From contig JAJZFF010000439.1 in the NCBI GenBank assembly GCA_021805485.1, positions 1 through 12,323 of the forward strand: 12,323 nucleotides of DNA, written 5' to 3'. The DNA is from Pseudomonadota bacterium. Lineage in GTDB: Bacteria > Pseudomonadota > Alphaproteobacteria > Acetobacterales > Acetobacteraceae. Below the pieces are notes generated by a model, which saw only the letters and a program-made list of their open reading frames with translations, had not been told where the DNA came from and made no database searches. The position numbers and the translations under genes are program-made. Positions 1 to 7,484 of this stretch are shown here, one piece after another (position 1 is the first letter of the stretch; the number at the start of each line of letters is the position of its first letter).

Positions 1-2769
1 TTCGAGGCGCTTCTGCGAGGAGGCGGCAAGCGTGTGCGAGGCCGGCCAGGTGAGATAGGCGTAGCCGCGCTGCTTGCCGCGGCCGACGCGGCCGCGCAGC
101 TGGTAGAGCTGGCCGAGGCCGAAGAGATCGGCGCGCCAGATCAGGATCGTGTTCACCGCCGGCATGTCGAGCCCGGATTCGACGATGTTGGTGGCGAGCA
201 GGACGTCGTGCTTGCCTTCGCTGAACTCGGTCATCACCCGCTCGATCTCGGTCGGCGGCAGGCGGCCATGGGCGGTGGCGGTGCGCAGGTCCGGCGCGAT
301 CTCGGCCAGGCGCTCGCGCATCCGGTCGATATCCTCGATATGCGGGACGACGCAGAAGATCTGCCCGCCGCGGAAGCGCTCGCGGGCGATGGCCTCGCGG
401 ATCACCAGCTTGTCCCACGGCATGATGAAGGTGCGCACGGCGAGACGGTCGACCGGCGGGGTGGTGATCAGCGACAGGTCGCGCACGCCGGTCAGCGCGA
501 GCTGGAGGGTGCGGGGGATCGGCGTCGCGGTCAGGGTGAGGACGTGGATGTCGGCCTTGAGCTGCTTGAGCCGTTCCTTGTGGGCGACGCCGAAATGCTG
601 CTCCTCGTCGACGATCAGCAAAGCGAGGTCGGCGAAGGCGATGGTTTTCGACAGCAGCGCATGGGTGCCGACGACGATGTTCACCGTGCCGTCGGCGAGG
701 CCGGCCTTCACCTTCGCGGTATCCTTGGCGGAGACGAGGCGGGAGAGCTGCTCGACGCGGATGGGCAGGCCGGCGAAGCGCTCGGAGAACAGGCGGTAGT
801 GCTGGCGGGCGAGCAGCGTGGTCGGCACCACCACGGCGACCTGGGCGCCGGACATCGCGGCGATGAAGGCGGCGCGGAGTGCGACCTCGGTCTTGCCGAA
901 GCCGACATCGCCGCAGACCAGCCGGTCCATCGGCTTGCCGGCGGCGAGATCTTCCATCACGTCGGCGATGGCGCGGGCCTGGTCCTCGGTTTCGGTGTAG
1001 GGGAAGCGGGCGCAGAATTCGGCGAAGGCGCCGTCATCGGCGGCGAGGATCGCGGCGTCGTGCAGCTTGCGCTCGGCGGCGATGCGGATGAGGCCGGCCG
1101 CCATGTCGCGGATGCGGTTGCGGGCCTTGGCCTTGCGCGCCTGCCAGGAGGCGCCGCCCAGGCGGTCGAGCCCGACGCCGGCGGTCTCGCTGCCGAAGCG
1201 GGAGAGCATGTCGATGTTCTCGACCGGCAGGAAGAGCTTCTGGTCGCCATCGTAGAGGATGCGCAGGCAGTCATGCGGCGCGCCCTCGACGCTCAGCGTC
1301 ACCAGCCCGTCATAGCGGCCGATGCCATGATCCTGATGCACGACGAGATCGCCCTCGGCGATTTCGGTGGCGTCGGCGATGAACTGGTCGGCGCGCTGGC
1401 GGCGGCGCGGCGGGCGGGCGATGCGCTGGCCGAGCAGGTCCTGCTCGGCGACGATGGCGAGATCGTCGGCGACATAGCCGCGTTCGAGGCCGAGGACGGC
1501 GAGCAGCACGGCGTCGCCCTGGGCGATGCGGGCCTCGGCGGCGTTGTCGATCGGGATCGAGCGCATGCCGTGGTCGCGCAGCAGGGCGGCGAGACGGTCG
1601 CGCGAGCCGGCGGACCAGGCGGCGAGGACGACGCGGCGCCCGGCCTCGCGCCAGCGGGCGGCGAGCAGGCGGAATTCCTCATAGACCGAGGCGATGCCCT
1701 GGGCGGAGGCGAGGATGGCGCCGGGGCGGCCGCCGGCTTCCACGCCCTCGGCGCCCTCGGGCCGGGAGAAGGGCGAGAACACGGTTGCCCCGCGGGCGCG
1801 GAGCAGCGCATCGAGGCCGGCGCGGTCGAGATAGAGGCGCGCGGGCGCGACCGGCCGGTACGGCGCCTCGCCGGCGCGGGGCGGGGCGGAGCGGGCCTCG
1901 TAGTGATCGGCGATCATCTCGAAGCGGGCGGCGGCGGCCTCCTCGGCCTGGTGGTCGAGGCTGATGGCGGCACCGGGCGCATAGTCGAACACGGTTTCCA
2001 TCGTCGCGCAGAAGAGCGGCGCGAAATGCTCCATGCCGGGATGGCGGCGGCCCTCGGAGACGGCCTGGTAAAGCGGGTCGGTCAGCGCCTCGGCGCCGAA
2101 CAGCTCGCGGAAGCCGGTGCGGAAGCGGCTGATCGAGTCGGCATCGAGCGGAAGTTCGGAGGCGGGGCGGAAGGTGAGCGAGGGCAGCGCCTCGCCGCTG
2201 CGCTGGGTGCCGGGGTCGAAACGGCGGAGCGTGTCCACCGTGTCGCCGAACAGGTCGATGCGGGACGGCGCCGGCTCGCCTGAGGGCCAGACATCGAAAA
2301 TGCCGCCGCGCACGGCGAAATCGCCGGGTTCCATGACGGTGCCGACGCGGTGATAGCCGCGCTGTTCGAGGAAGCGGGCGAGATCGTCCGGCGGGGCGGC
2401 ACCGCCGGGGGCGATGGTGCGGCTGGCATCGGCGAAGCGGGCGCGCGGCGGGGTGCGCTGGACCGCGGCGTTCACCGTGGTCAGCACGATGCGGGTGCCC
2501 TTCGCCGGTTCCAGCAGCCGGGCCAGGGCGGCGACGCGGTCGGCCATGATCGCCGGGTTGGGCGAAACGCGGTCGTAGGGCAGGCAGTCCCAGGCGGGGA
2601 AGCGGATGATTTCGGCGGCGGGGGCGAAGAAGGCGAGCGCGTCCTCCAGCCGGGCGAGGCGGGCATCGTCACGCGCGATGTGCAGGACCGTGCCGGCCTC
2701 GGCGGCGCGGCGCGCGATCAGGTCGGCGTCGAACCCTTCGGGCGCGCCATAGACGGGAAGCAGGCTCAT
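1..2769 (-). CDS. mfd: Transcription-repair coupling factor Mfd (C-terminus cut by window edge)
   Basis: Mfd is a DNA translocase that pushes or removes RNA polymerase stalled at lesions and recruits UvrA for transcription-coupled repair. Translated from the ATG at 2769-2767 (MSLLPVYGAPEG), 923 residues are in the window with no stop. The family is about 1150 residues, so roughly the last 230 (end of the translocase core and the autoinhibitory C-terminal domain) lie off the left edge. The order seen is: a UvrB-like N-terminal half; a CarD-like RNA-polymerase-interaction region near residue 474 (EGDLVVHQDHGIGRYDG); Walker A GDVGFGKT with K626; DEEQHFGV at 721; TLTATPIPRTL; and QLRGRVGRG near the edge. 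The start overlaps the sdhE stop as ATGA, implying translational coupling. Spot checks across the frame show no break. DEEQ in place of the E. coli DEEH is a form I know from alphaproteobacterial Mfd. Confidence 0.97.
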   Translation of the reverse strand, partial: MSLLPVYGAPEGFDADLIARRAAEAGTVLHIARDDARLARLEDALAFFAPAAEIIRFPAWDCLPYDRVSPNPAIMADRVAALARLLEPAKGTRIVLTTVNAAVQRTPPRARFADASRTIAPGGAAPPDDLARFLEQRGYHRVGTVMEPGDFAVRGGIFDVWPSGEPAPSRIDLFGDTVDTLRRFDPGTQRSGEALPSLTFRPASELPLDADSISRFRTGFRELFGAEALTDPLYQAVSEGRRHPGMEHFAPLFCATMETVFDYAPGAAISLDHQAEEAAAARFEMIADHYEARSAPPRAGEAPYRPVAPARLYLDRAGLDALLRARGATVFSPFSRPEGAEGVEAGGRPGAILASAQGIASVYEEFRLLAARWREAGRRVVLAAWSAGSRDRLAALLRDHGMRSIPIDNAAEARIAQGDAVLLAVLGLERGYVADDLAIVAEQDLLGQRIARPPRRRQRADQFIADATEIAEGDLVVHQDHGIGRYDGLVTLSVEGAPHDCLRILYDGDQKLFLPVENIDMLSRFGSETAGVGLDRLGGASWQARKAKARNRIRDMAAGLIRIAAERKLHDAAILAADDGAFAEFCARFPYTETEDQARAIADVMEDLAAGKPMDRLVCGDVGFGKTEVALRAAFIAAMSGAQVAVVVPTTLLARQHYRLFSERFAGLPIRVEQLSRLVSAKDTAKVKAGLADGTVNIVVGTHALLSKTIAFADLALLIVDEEQHFGVAHKERLKQLKADIHVLTLTATPIPRTLQLALTGVRDLSLITTPPVDRLAVRTFIMPWDKLVIREAIARERFRGGQIFCVVPHIEDIDRMRERLAEIAPDLRTATAHGRLPPTEIERVMTEFSEGKHDVLLATNIVESGLDMPAVNTILIWRADLFGLGQLYQLRGRVGRGKQRGYAYLTWPASHTLAASSQKRLE

Positions 2770-3074
2770 CGCCCGCGCTTGGCGCCGAACTCGCCCTGGG
2801 CAATGTCCGCCGCCTCGTCGCGGATGCGGCGGAGCATGTCCGACTCGGCCTCGGCCGGGACCGGCTTGCGGCCGGTCAGCCAGTCCGCCAGCTCGGCATC
2901 GGGGTGTTCCATCACCGCCTCCAGCGCGTCGAGCGCCGAATCGTCCATCCCATCGATATATTTGCGGGCGAAGCCGCCGATCATCAGGTCGTTTTCATAC
3001 GTGCCGCGATGGGTCGCGCGGTAGAGCAGCCGGCGGCGGCGCTGTGCCAGCGCCTCGGACGTTACTTCGGTCAT
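2766..3074 (-). CDS. sdhE: Succinate dehydrogenase FAD assembly factor SdhE
   Basis: This is a small cytoplasmic protein of 102 residues, normal for the family (Sdh5/SdhE, former DUF339), which promotes covalent FAD attachment to the succinate dehydrogenase flavoprotein. The signature RGxxE is present as R23-G-T-Y-E27, within RGTYENDLMIGGFA. It is followed by the helical segment IDGMDDSALDALEAVMEHPDAEL and the usual DW-LTG stretch (ADWLTGRKPVP). The start chosen is the ATG at 3074-3072. The reading frame stays open far upstream on this strand, but that stretch is only antisense to recG. The stop shares ATGA with the mfd start. A promoter candidate lies just upstream and predicts a very short leader. 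I know the sdhE-mfd-recG neighbourhood from other alphaproteobacteria. Confidence 0.93.
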   Translation of the reverse strand: MTEVTSEALAQRRRRLLYRATHRGTYENDLMIGGFARKYIDGMDDSALDALEAVMEHPDAELADWLTGRKPVPAEAESDMLRRIRDEAADIAQGEFGAKRGR

Positions 3075-3084
3075 GATGGCTTGC

Positions 3085-3113
3085 GATATAGTCGAGTGCT
3101 CCGCCACTGTCAG
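3085..3113 (-). promoter_or_regulatory. Candidate sigma70 promoter of sdhE-mfd
   Basis: On the minus strand, CTGACA (3113-3108, five of six to TTGACA) is followed by a 17-base spacer and TATATC (3090-3085, four of six to TATAAT). Transcription would begin near 3078, only 3-5 bases before the sdhE ATG at 3074, giving an almost leaderless mRNA. The -35 box lies 3 bases from the proposed recG GTG. On the opposite strand TATAGT (3087-3092) could act as a -10 for recG, but I see no good -35 for it. Confidence 0.5.
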
Positions 3114-3116
3114 CCC

Positions 3117-5180
3117 GTGATCACCAACATCTCCGAGTCGCTGGCGCCGTTCCGTGCCGAACTCGTCAGCCTGCCGGGAATCGGCCCGAAGCTCGCGGCG
3201 CTGATCGCGCGCGCTGCGGGCGGACCGAGTGTTGGCGACCTGCTGTTTCATCTGCCGCTGCATTTCATCGACCGCTCGCGGCATTCGACGCTGGCGGAGG
3301 CGGAGGCGGGAACGGTCGCGACGGTAATGGTCGAGGTGGTGCGGCACGAGGCGCCGGCGCGGCGGGGGCAGCCGCACCGGGTGGTGATTCGCGACGCCAG
3401 CGGCTTCGGCGAGGTGGTGCTGTTCCACCCCGGGCGGCTGCGGCAGTTTCCGGTGGGGGCGAAACTGCTGCTGTCGGGCAAGGTCGAGCGGTTCGCCGAC
3501 CGCCCTACCCTGCCCCATCCCGATTACGTGCTGGCGGCGGAGGAGGCGGCGCGGCTGCCGGCGATCGAGCCGGTGCGGGGGCTGACGGCGGGGCTCTCGG
3601 CGCGGCTGATGACGCGGGCGGTGGACGGCGCCCTCGCCCGCCTGCCGGAGTTGCCGGAATGGCAGTTGCCCTCGGTGCTGAAGACACGGCGCTGGCCGGG
3701 CTTTGCCGCCGCGTTGCGGGCGCTGCACGCGCCGGCCGCGATGCCCGGCGATGGCCCGGCGCGGCGGCTGGCTTATGACGAGTTGCTGGCGCGGCAGCTG
3801 GCCTTCGCGCTGATCCGCGCGCGGCGGCGGCGGCGGCCGGGACGCGTCTTTACCGGCGATGGACGGCTGCGGGCGGTGGCGCTGGCGCGGTTCGGCTTCG
3901 CGCCGACCGCGGCGCAGGCGGAGGCACTCGCCGAGATCGACGCCGATCTCGCGGCACCACACCGGATGCTGCGGCTGTTGCAGGGCGATGTCGGCGCGGG
4001 GAAGACGCTGGTGGCGACGCTGGCGATGCTGCGCGTGGTCGAGGCCGGGGCGCAGGCCGCCCTGCTCGCCCCCACCGAATTGCTGGCGCGCCAGCATCTC
4101 GCGACACTGGAGAAACTCTGCCCGGTGCAAGTCGCGCTGCTGACCGGCTCGCTCAAGGCCGCCGAGCGGCGGCGCGTGCTGGCCGGGCTCGCGGACGGGT
4201 CGATCCCGATCGTGGTCGGCACCCATGCGATTTTCCAGAAGAGTGTCGCGTTCCACGATCTCGGCCTTGCGGTGATCGACGAGCAGCACCGTTTCGGCGT
4301 CGAGCAGCGCTTCGCGCTTGGCGCCAAGGGGCGTGCGACGGACATGCTGGTGATGACGGCGACGCCGATTCCGCGCACGCTGCTGCTCTCGCATTGGGGG
4401 GAGATGAGCGTGAGCCGGATTCTCGCCAAGCCGGCGGGGCGCAAGCCGATCCGCACCACGCTGCACCCGGCGGGACGGATGGAGGAGATCGTCGCCGCGG
4501 TGGCGCGGATGATCCGCCAGGGCGGGCGGGTGTATTGGGTGTGCCCGCTGGTGGCGGAGAGCGAGGCGATGGACATCGCCGCCGCCGAGGCGCGGTTCGC
4601 GGCGCTGGCCGAGCAGTTCGGCGCGCGGGTGGTGCTGGCGCACGGGCGGCAGCCGATCGAGATCCGGGCGGCGGCGCTGGAGCGCTTCGCCCGCGGCGAG
4701 GCAGACATCCTGGTCTCGACCACGGTGATCGAGGTGGGGGTGGACGTGCCGGAGGCGAATGTGATGGTGATCGAGCACGCGGACCGGTTCGGGCTGGCGC
4801 AGTTGCACCAGCTGCGCGGGCGGGTCGGGCGCGGGGCGGCGGCGAGTTTCTGCCTGCTGCTGCACGGCGACGAGCTGAGCCAGGCGGCGCGGCGGCGGCT
4901 GGCCATCCTGCGGGAGACGGAGGACGGGTTCCGTATCGCCGACGAGGATTTCCGGCTGCGCGGCGGCGGCGACATATTGGGGGCGAAACAGTCCGGCCTG
5001 CCCGGCTACCGGCTGGCGGACGCGGAACGCGACGAGGACCTGATTCCGATGGCGCAGAAGGATGCGACGCTGCTGCTCGACGAGGACCCGCAGCTGGAAA
5101 GTCCGCGCGGGCGGGCGGCGCGGGTGCTGCTGCACCTGTTCGGGCAGGACCGCGCGATCCGCGCGCTGGTGGCGGGATGA
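3117..5180 (+). CDS. recG: ATP-dependent DNA helicase RecG
   Basis: RecG is a monomeric branch-migration translocase acting on stalled forks, R-loops and Holliday junctions. From the GTG at 3117 the product has 687 residues (E. coli RecG 693). The order seen is: a helix-hairpin-helix-like LVSLPGIGPKLAALIARA; the OB-fold wedge (roughly residues 50-150: VVIRDASGFGEVVLFH, LLLSGKVERF); Walker A GDVGAGKT with K296; APTELLARQH; DEQHRFGVEQR at 388; TATPIPRTL; STTVIEVGVDVPEA; QLRGRVGRG; and the TRG-type region DFRLRGGGDILGAKQSG. The frame is open farther upstream, but that stretch is antisense to sdhE. A second in-frame GTG at 3096 is the alternative start; neither has a strong ribosome-binding site. 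Its stop overlaps the next gene as ATGA. It is divergent from sdhE-mfd with a 42-base gap. Confidence 0.95.
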   Translation: MITNISESLAPFRAELVSLPGIGPKLAALIARAAGGPSVGDLLFHLPLHFIDRSRHSTLAEAEAGTVATVMVEVVRHEAPARRGQPHRVVIRDASGFGEVVLFHPGRLRQFPVGAKLLLSGKVERFADRPTLPHPDYVLAAEEAARLPAIEPVRGLTAGLSARLMTRAVDGALARLPELPEWQLPSVLKTRRWPGFAAALRALHAPAAMPGDGPARRLAYDELLARQLAFALIRARRRRRPGRVFTGDGRLRAVALARFGFAPTAAQAEALAEIDADLAAPHRMLRLLQGDVGAGKTLVATLAMLRVVEAGAQAALLAPTELLARQHLATLEKLCPVQVALLTGSLKAAERRRVLAGLADGSIPIVVGTHAIFQKSVAFHDLGLAVIDEQHRFGVEQRFALGAKGRATDMLVMTATPIPRTLLLSHWGEMSVSRILAKPAGRKPIRTTLHPAGRMEEIVAAVARMIRQGGRVYWVCPLVAESEAMDIAAAEARFAALAEQFGARVVLAHGRQPIEIRAAALERFARGEADILVSTTVIEVGVDVPEANVMVIEHADRFGLAQLHQLRGRVGRGAAASFCLLLHGDELSQAARRRLAILRETEDGFRIADEDFRLRGGGDILGAKQSGLPGYRLADAERDEDLIPMAQKDATLLLDEDPQLESPRGRAARVLLHLFGQDRAIRALVAG

Positions 5181-5611
5181 GCCGGGCCTATCCGGCGGCG
5201 CCGCGCGTCGGCATCGGGGTGGTGCTGCTGCGCGGCGACGAGGTGCTGCTGATCCGCCGCGGCCGCATGCCGGCGCTGGGCGCGTGGAGCCTGCCGGGTG
5301 GGGCGCAGGAGCTGGGCGAGACGGCGGAGGCGGCGGCGCGGCGGGAATTGCGCGAGGAGACCGGGCTCGAAGCCGGGGAACTGGTGCTGGCGGCGCATGT
5401 GGACTCGATCCATCGCGACGCGGCGCAGCGGATCGAGTTCCATTACACCATTCTCGATTTCGCCGGGCTGTATCAGGGCGGCGAGGCGGTGGCCGGCGAT
5501 GACGTGACCGACATCGCCTGGGTCAGGGCGACGGAGTTCGACCGTTACGAATTGTGGAGCGAGGCGCGGCGGGTGATCGGCATCGCCCGCCGGCTGCTGG
5601 CGGTCACATGA
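5177..5611 (+). CDS. NUDIX hydrolase
   Basis: The product has 144 residues and should hydrolyse a nucleoside diphosphate linked to another moiety, with Mg2+. The complete Nudix box GX5EX7REUXEEXGU is visible: G42, E48, R56-E57-L58, E60-E61, G63-L64 (GGAQELGETA then RRELREETGL). Upstream strands VGIGVVLLRGDEVLLIRRGR and the segment GAWSLPGG are standard. The general look is of MutT/ADP-ribose-pyrophosphatase-like members (COG1051 type), but the box does not give the substrate, so no symbol is assigned. The ATG is fused to the recG stop (ATGA at 5177-5180), so it is probably translated by coupling and cotranscribed with recG. Its 3' end overlaps the msrP 3' end by 8 bases on the opposite strand. 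Confidence 0.9.
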   Translation: MSRAYPAAPRVGIGVVLLRGDEVLLIRRGRMPALGAWSLPGGAQELGETAEAAARRELREETGLEAGELVLAAHVDSIHRDAAQRIEFHYTILDFAGLYQGGEAVAGDDVTDIAWVRATEFDRYELWSEARRVIGIARRLLAVT

Positions 5612-6602
5612 ACAGTTTCTTGTCCTGCTTCACGCCGGCATAGAGCGAGGCCACCCATTTGCCGTAGCCGTTGTAGATTTGCGTCGGCACCACCTCGCCG
5701 GTGCCGATGACACGCTCGCGCGCCTGGCTCCAGCGCAGGGTGGGGTATTTCGGGTTCACATTGGCCCAGAAGCCGTACATGTCGGGGCTGGTCTTTTCCC
5801 AGAAGGTGACGGGCTGTTCCTTGGTGAATTCGATGCGGACCAGGGATTTCGCCGACTTGAAGCCGTATTTCCAGGGCAGCACGACGCGGATCGGCGCGCC
5901 GTCCTGCTTCGGCATTGTCGCGCCATACATGCCGGTGCCGACGAAGGCGAGCTCGTTCGTCGCCTCCGCCATGGTCAGGCCCTCGTGATAGGGCCAGGGG
6001 AAGAACGGGATCGACAGGCCCGGCATCACCTTGGGATCGGAGAGCGAGGTGAAGCGGAGATATTTCGCACCCGAGAGCGGCTTCGCCAGCTTGACCAGAT
6101 CGGCGAGCGGAAAGCCTTCCCAGGGGACGACGAGGGACCAGGCCTCGACGCAGCGATGGCGGTAGATGCGGGTTTCGGTGCTGACCTTCTTCATCAGGTC
6201 GTCGAATGAGATGGTGAAGGGTTTTTCCACCAAGCCGTCGATGCGGATGGTCCAGGGCTCGGTGGGGAGTTTCTGGGCCTTGCGCCAGATGTCCTTGTTC
6301 AGGCCGAATTCGTAGAAATTGTTGTAGGTCTCGACATTGTGGCGCGGGGTGAGCTTGCGCGCGGGGTCGAAACGGGCGGCCGAGGGCGGGTAGTCGGCGA
6401 TGCGGTCGCCGGGCTTGGCGTCGGCGGCCGCCACGTTGACAGGGGCGCCCGGCTTGGCGTCGGCGAGGGCGTCGCCGATGCTGCCGAAACCGAGCATGGC
6501 CCCGCCCAGCGCGGCGAGGGCGGCGCGGCGGTCGAGCGCCAGGTGCGGCGGGGTCGCGTCCCGCTCGGGCAGGGACCAGTCCGGTGTGCGGATGACGTGC
6601 AT
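5604..6602 (-). CDS. msrP: Protein-methionine-sulfoxide reductase catalytic subunit MsrP (YedY)
   Basis: MsrP is a periplasmic molybdopterin enzyme that reduces methionine sulfoxide in envelope proteins. The product has 332 residues, against 334 in E. coli. The start at 6602-6600 is supported by GAGGAG at 6615-6610 with a 7-base spacer. A Tat-type leader is seen: R25-R26 (ALDRRAALAALGG), then a small-residue hydrophobic stretch and a possible cleavage site after ALA47. Family landmarks are NNFYEFGLNKD, the molybdenum-ligand cysteine C151 in RIYRHRCVEAWS, VVPWEGFPL, WKYGFKSAKSLVRIEFT, YGFWANVNPKYPTLRWSQA and NGYGKWVASLY. The usual partner msrQ (haem membrane subunit that feeds electrons) is not adjacent: the 5' neighbour is divergent mazG and the 3' neighbour is convergent NUDIX. 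Electrons must come from an MsrQ encoded elsewhere or from another donor. Confidence 0.95.
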   Translation of the reverse strand: MHVIRTPDWSLPERDATPPHLALDRRAALAALGGAMLGFGSIGDALADAKPGAPVNVAAADAKPGDRIADYPPSAARFDPARKLTPRHNVETYNNFYEFGLNKDIWRKAQKLPTEPWTIRIDGLVEKPFTISFDDLMKKVSTETRIYRHRCVEAWSLVVPWEGFPLADLVKLAKPLSGAKYLRFTSLSDPKVMPGLSIPFFPWPYHEGLTMAEATNELAFVGTGMYGATMPKQDGAPIRVVLPWKYGFKSAKSLVRIEFTKEQPVTFWEKTSPDMYGFWANVNPKYPTLRWSQARERVIGTGEVVPTQIYNGYGKWVASLYAGVKQDKKLFM

Positions 6603-6609
6603 GGTTGTT

Positions 6610-6615
6610 CTCCTC
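6610..6615 (-). promoter_or_regulatory. Ribosome-binding site of msrP
   Basis: GAGGAG on the minus strand ends 7 bases before the ATG at 6602. It fixes this start over in-frame codons farther upstream, because a Tat leader also begins in the right place from here. Confidence 0.75.
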
Positions 6616-6701
6616 GGGCGATAGATTACTCTGGTGCGCGCTGGCCATTCATCAACCCGCCGTGACCGCGGCGGAGTCACCCATCACAGCTTCGGGACCG
6701 C

Positions 6702-7484
6702 ATGACCGACAGACCGATCGACCGCCTCATCGCCGTCATGGCAGCACTTCGGCATCCAGAGACCGGATGCCCATGGGATCGCGAACAGGATTTCGTCACC
6801 ATTGCTCCCTATACGGTCGAGGAGGCCTATGAGGTTGCGGACGCGATCGGAAAAGGCGATGCGGCCGCGCTGCGCGACGAGTTGGGCGACCTGCTGTTCC
6901 AGGTGGTCTATCACGCGCGGATGGCGGAGGAGCGCGGCTGGTTCGGTTTCGATGAGGTGGCCGCCGGGATTGCCGACAAGATGATCCGCCGGCATCCGCA
7001 TGTGTTCGGCGACGCCGAGGCGCGGGATCAGGCGGCGCAGACGCGGGCCTGGGAGGCGGACAAGGCGCGCGAGCGGGCGGCGCGGGCGGAGAGCGGCGTG
7101 CTGGATGGCATCGCCACCACGCTGCCGGCGCTGATGCGGGCGCGGAAACTCGCGGGGCGGGCGGCGCGGGTCGGCTTCGACTGGCCGGATGCCGAGGCGG
7201 TGCTCGACAAGCTCGACGAGGAGACGGCGGAGCTGCGCGCCGAGCTGGCGGGGGCGGACCCGGCGCGGATCGAGGACGAGCTGGGCGACATGTTCTTCGT
7301 GATGGTCAATCTCGCCCGCAAGCTCGGCTGCGATGGCGAGCAGGCGCTGGCGCGGGCGAACGCGAAGTTCGAGCGCCGGTTCCGCGCGGTGGAGGCCAGG
7401 CTCGCCGCCGCCGGGACGACGCCGGAGGCGGCCGGGCTCGTCGAGATGGAGGCGCTCTGGCAGGCGGTGAAGCGGGAGGATTAG
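6702..7484 (+). CDS. mazG: Nucleoside triphosphate pyrophosphohydrolase MazG
   Basis: MazG cleaves NTPs and dNTPs to the monophosphate plus pyrophosphate, clearing non-canonical or excess nucleotides. The product has 260 residues (E. coli MazG 263) with both tandem all-alpha MazG domains. Domain one: the N-terminal signature RLIAVMAALRHPETGCPWD, then the metal site TVEEAYEVADAI with E40/E41/E44 and RDELGDLLFQVVYHARMA with E60/D63, then RRHPHVFGD. Domain two: GFDWPDAEAVLDKLDEETAEL followed by EDELGDMFFVMVNLARKLG. The ATG at 6702 sits where family members start; the ribosome-binding site is weak (GGGA). The gene is divergent from msrP with a 99-base gap. Its stop overlaps the stop of the convergent phosphatase gene by 4 bases. 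Confidence 0.95.
   Translation: MTDRPIDRLIAVMAALRHPETGCPWDREQDFVTIAPYTVEEAYEVADAIGKGDAAALRDELGDLLFQVVYHARMAEERGWFGFDEVAAGIADKMIRRHPHVFGDAEARDQAAQTRAWEADKARERAARAESGVLDGIATTLPALMRARKLAGRAARVGFDWPDAEAVLDKLDEETAELRAELAGADPARIEDELGDMFFVMVNLARKLGCDGEQALARANAKFERRFRAVEARLAAAGTTPEAAGLVEMEALWQAVKRED

Noticed and set aside
34..2283. Long open frame (749 codons) on the plus strand
   Set aside because: It is antisense to mfd, whose translation is a clear full match by motif order. The plus-strand product is low-complexity (Gly, Ala, Arg, Asp, Glu), as expected from GC-rich codon positions.
3075..5135. Minus-strand open frame running from inside recG into sdhE (789 codons in all)
   Set aside because: Only the last 102 codons resemble a real protein (SdhE). 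The rest is Arg/Pro/His-rich shadow of recG.
4394..5176. Plus-strand open frame continuing upstream of the NUDIX gene inside recG
   Set aside because: It is the +1-shifted reading of recG and is Gly/Arg/Ala-rich; real homology begins at the ATG at 5177.
6616..6660. Possible promoter for msrP (TTGATG with a weak downstream -10)
   Set aside because: A usable -10 is found only with a 19-base or longer spacer and a four-of-six match; too weak to annotate.
6657..6680. Small palindromes (CCGCCG/CGGCGG and GTGAC/GTCAC) between msrP and mazG
   Set aside because: Arms of 5-6 bases made mostly of G and C are expected by chance here. No T-run follows, and there is no support for an operator.
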